Source: JBEKYH01 sp049511115 (GTDB lineage: Bacteria; Planctomycetota; Phycisphaerae; Tepidisphaerales; Tepidisphaeraceae). From it: a stretch of DNA of 13,940 nt. Numbering within the stretch: the first letter of the stretch is position 1; the number at the start of each line of letters is the position of its first letter. The position numbers and the translations under genes were made by a program. The stretch covers positions 1 through 13,940 of the forward strand of contig JBEKYH010000078.1 in NCBI GenBank assembly GCA_049511115.1. The letters are read 5' to 3'. The notes beneath the pieces are model-generated. The model had not been told where the DNA came from. It was given only the letters and a program-made list of their open reading frames with translations, and did no database searches. Of this stretch, positions 13,382 to 13,940 are shown piece after piece.

Positions 13382-13940
13382 TTGGGCGTCCCTGCACGGC
13401 CAGCTTGATCTCCTTGCGGATTTCGTCGTAGTCGGCGATGGCCTCCTTGCTTTCGCTGGTGAAGGGCACCCAGACGCTCGCCATGTGCACGAATATCACC
13501 AGCGGCCCTTCCGGCAGCCCGCTGCGCGGCTGGGTTACGCCGTAGTTCCGCCAATTGGTGTCGATGATGCTCTTGGTAATGCAGCAGGCCGACGGCTGAT
13601 AGAGCAGCGGCACGCGATTGGCGAAGCGAATGATCCGGGCCGATTCCTCGGTCGGCAACTGCCCGCCGAACGCAATGCCCGCCTCGATTTGAAACGGATT
13701 GCCCCGGTAAACCGCCGGCTCGCGCGTCTCGGCGGTGTAAAACTCAGCCTTGATCTCCTTGAGCAATCCCTTGAGGATTTGCTGCGGGCCGATGGGGGCG
13801 AGGCAGTCGGTCGGCGGGGCGATGATCTTGGTTTCGTTGATCGCCTTGTGCAGGGCGTCTGCCTGATCGCGGGCGACCTGGGCGCACCAGGTATTGGTCG
13901 TCAGCCTGGCCTTCTCGCAGATTTCCACCGCTACTTTGTG
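13374..13940 (-). CDS. top6B: DNA topoisomerase VI subunit B, 3' part (transducer domain)
   Basis: C-terminal ~188 residues of the ATPase subunit of topoisomerase VI; the GHKL ATP-binding half lies beyond the right edge. Clear family landmarks: IAPPTDCLAPIGPQQILKGL, the substrate-sensing part of the transducer, then the VYRGNPFQIEAGIAFGG strand, RFANRVPLLYQPSACCITKSI, WRNYGVTQP, and GPLVIFVHMASVWVPFTSESKEAIADYDEIRKEIKLAVQ. The frame is open to position 13940. After KLAVQ it ends abruptly with GRPIG and a stop, without the further charged helix I would expect at a B-subunit C-terminus. Coding-like sequence continues in another frame at 13121-13381. The subunit A gene follows on the same strand, giving the usual B-A operon order. 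Confidence 0.93.
   Translation of the reverse strand, partial: HKVAVEICEKARLTTNTWCAQVARDQADALHKAINETKIIAPPTDCLAPIGPQQILKGLLKEIKAEFYTAETREPAVYRGNPFQIEAGIAFGGQLPTEESARIIRFANRVPLLYQPSACCITKSIIDTNWRNYGVTQPRSGLPEGPLVIFVHMASVWVPFTSESKEAIADYDEIRKEIKLAVQGRPIG

Overview
This 13.9 kb window is compact, GC-rich bacterial chromosome with short intergenic gaps and no insertion sequence, CRISPR array, tRNA or rRNA that I can see. The gene mix suggests a planctomycete-like or related environmental bacterium: a SUMF1-domain lipoprotein, DUF2203, UPF0175/DUF3368 toxin-antitoxin genes, a Uma2-family nuclease-like protein and a bacterial DNA topoisomerase VI. This lineage call is an inference from gene content, not a marker-gene result.

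Layout, left to right. At 1-0.9 kb (+) lies a 5'-truncated AAA ATPase of the VPS4/katanin/spastin type. At 1.0-1.8 kb (+) is an intact UPF0175 antitoxin / DUF3368 PIN-toxin pair sharing one base. At 1.8-4.3 kb (+) recQ is followed 34 nt later by a SprT-like zinc protease, a possible DNA-repair pair. At 4.35-4.9 kb (+) is an unrecognised two-TM membrane protein. From 8.19 down to 4.97 kb, four minus-strand genes follow each other: an M29 aminopeptidase, a Tat-exported cupin, a SUMF1-like lipoprotein and a DsbA-like thioredoxin-fold protein. DUF2203 (+) and a DJ-1/PfpI protein (-) converge around 9.0 kb. At 9.7-10.05 kb (+) a second UPF0175 antitoxin is followed by only the first few codons of a toxin. 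From the right edge back to 10.05 kb (-) run topoisomerase VI subunit B (3' part), subunit A, a Uma2-family gene and an exported tartrate-resistant-acid-phosphatase-like metallophosphatase.

The most notable features are regulatory and structural. Four genes (recQ, the second antitoxin, the Uma2 gene and the aminopeptidase) have a TAnAAT-type -10 box 7-8 nt before the start codon and no Shine-Dalgarno, which predicts leaderless mRNAs. Other genes have clear GGAG-type ribosome sites, so two initiation modes seem to coexist. In-phase 8-bp repeat arrays lie on both sides of the aminopeptidase gene. The second antitoxin locus looks like a decayed copy of the first type of module, with the toxin deleted up to the 3' end of the next gene. 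The 3' end of the topoisomerase VI B gene seems to be split by a frameshift. I do not see a clearly new multi-gene defence or metabolic system here.
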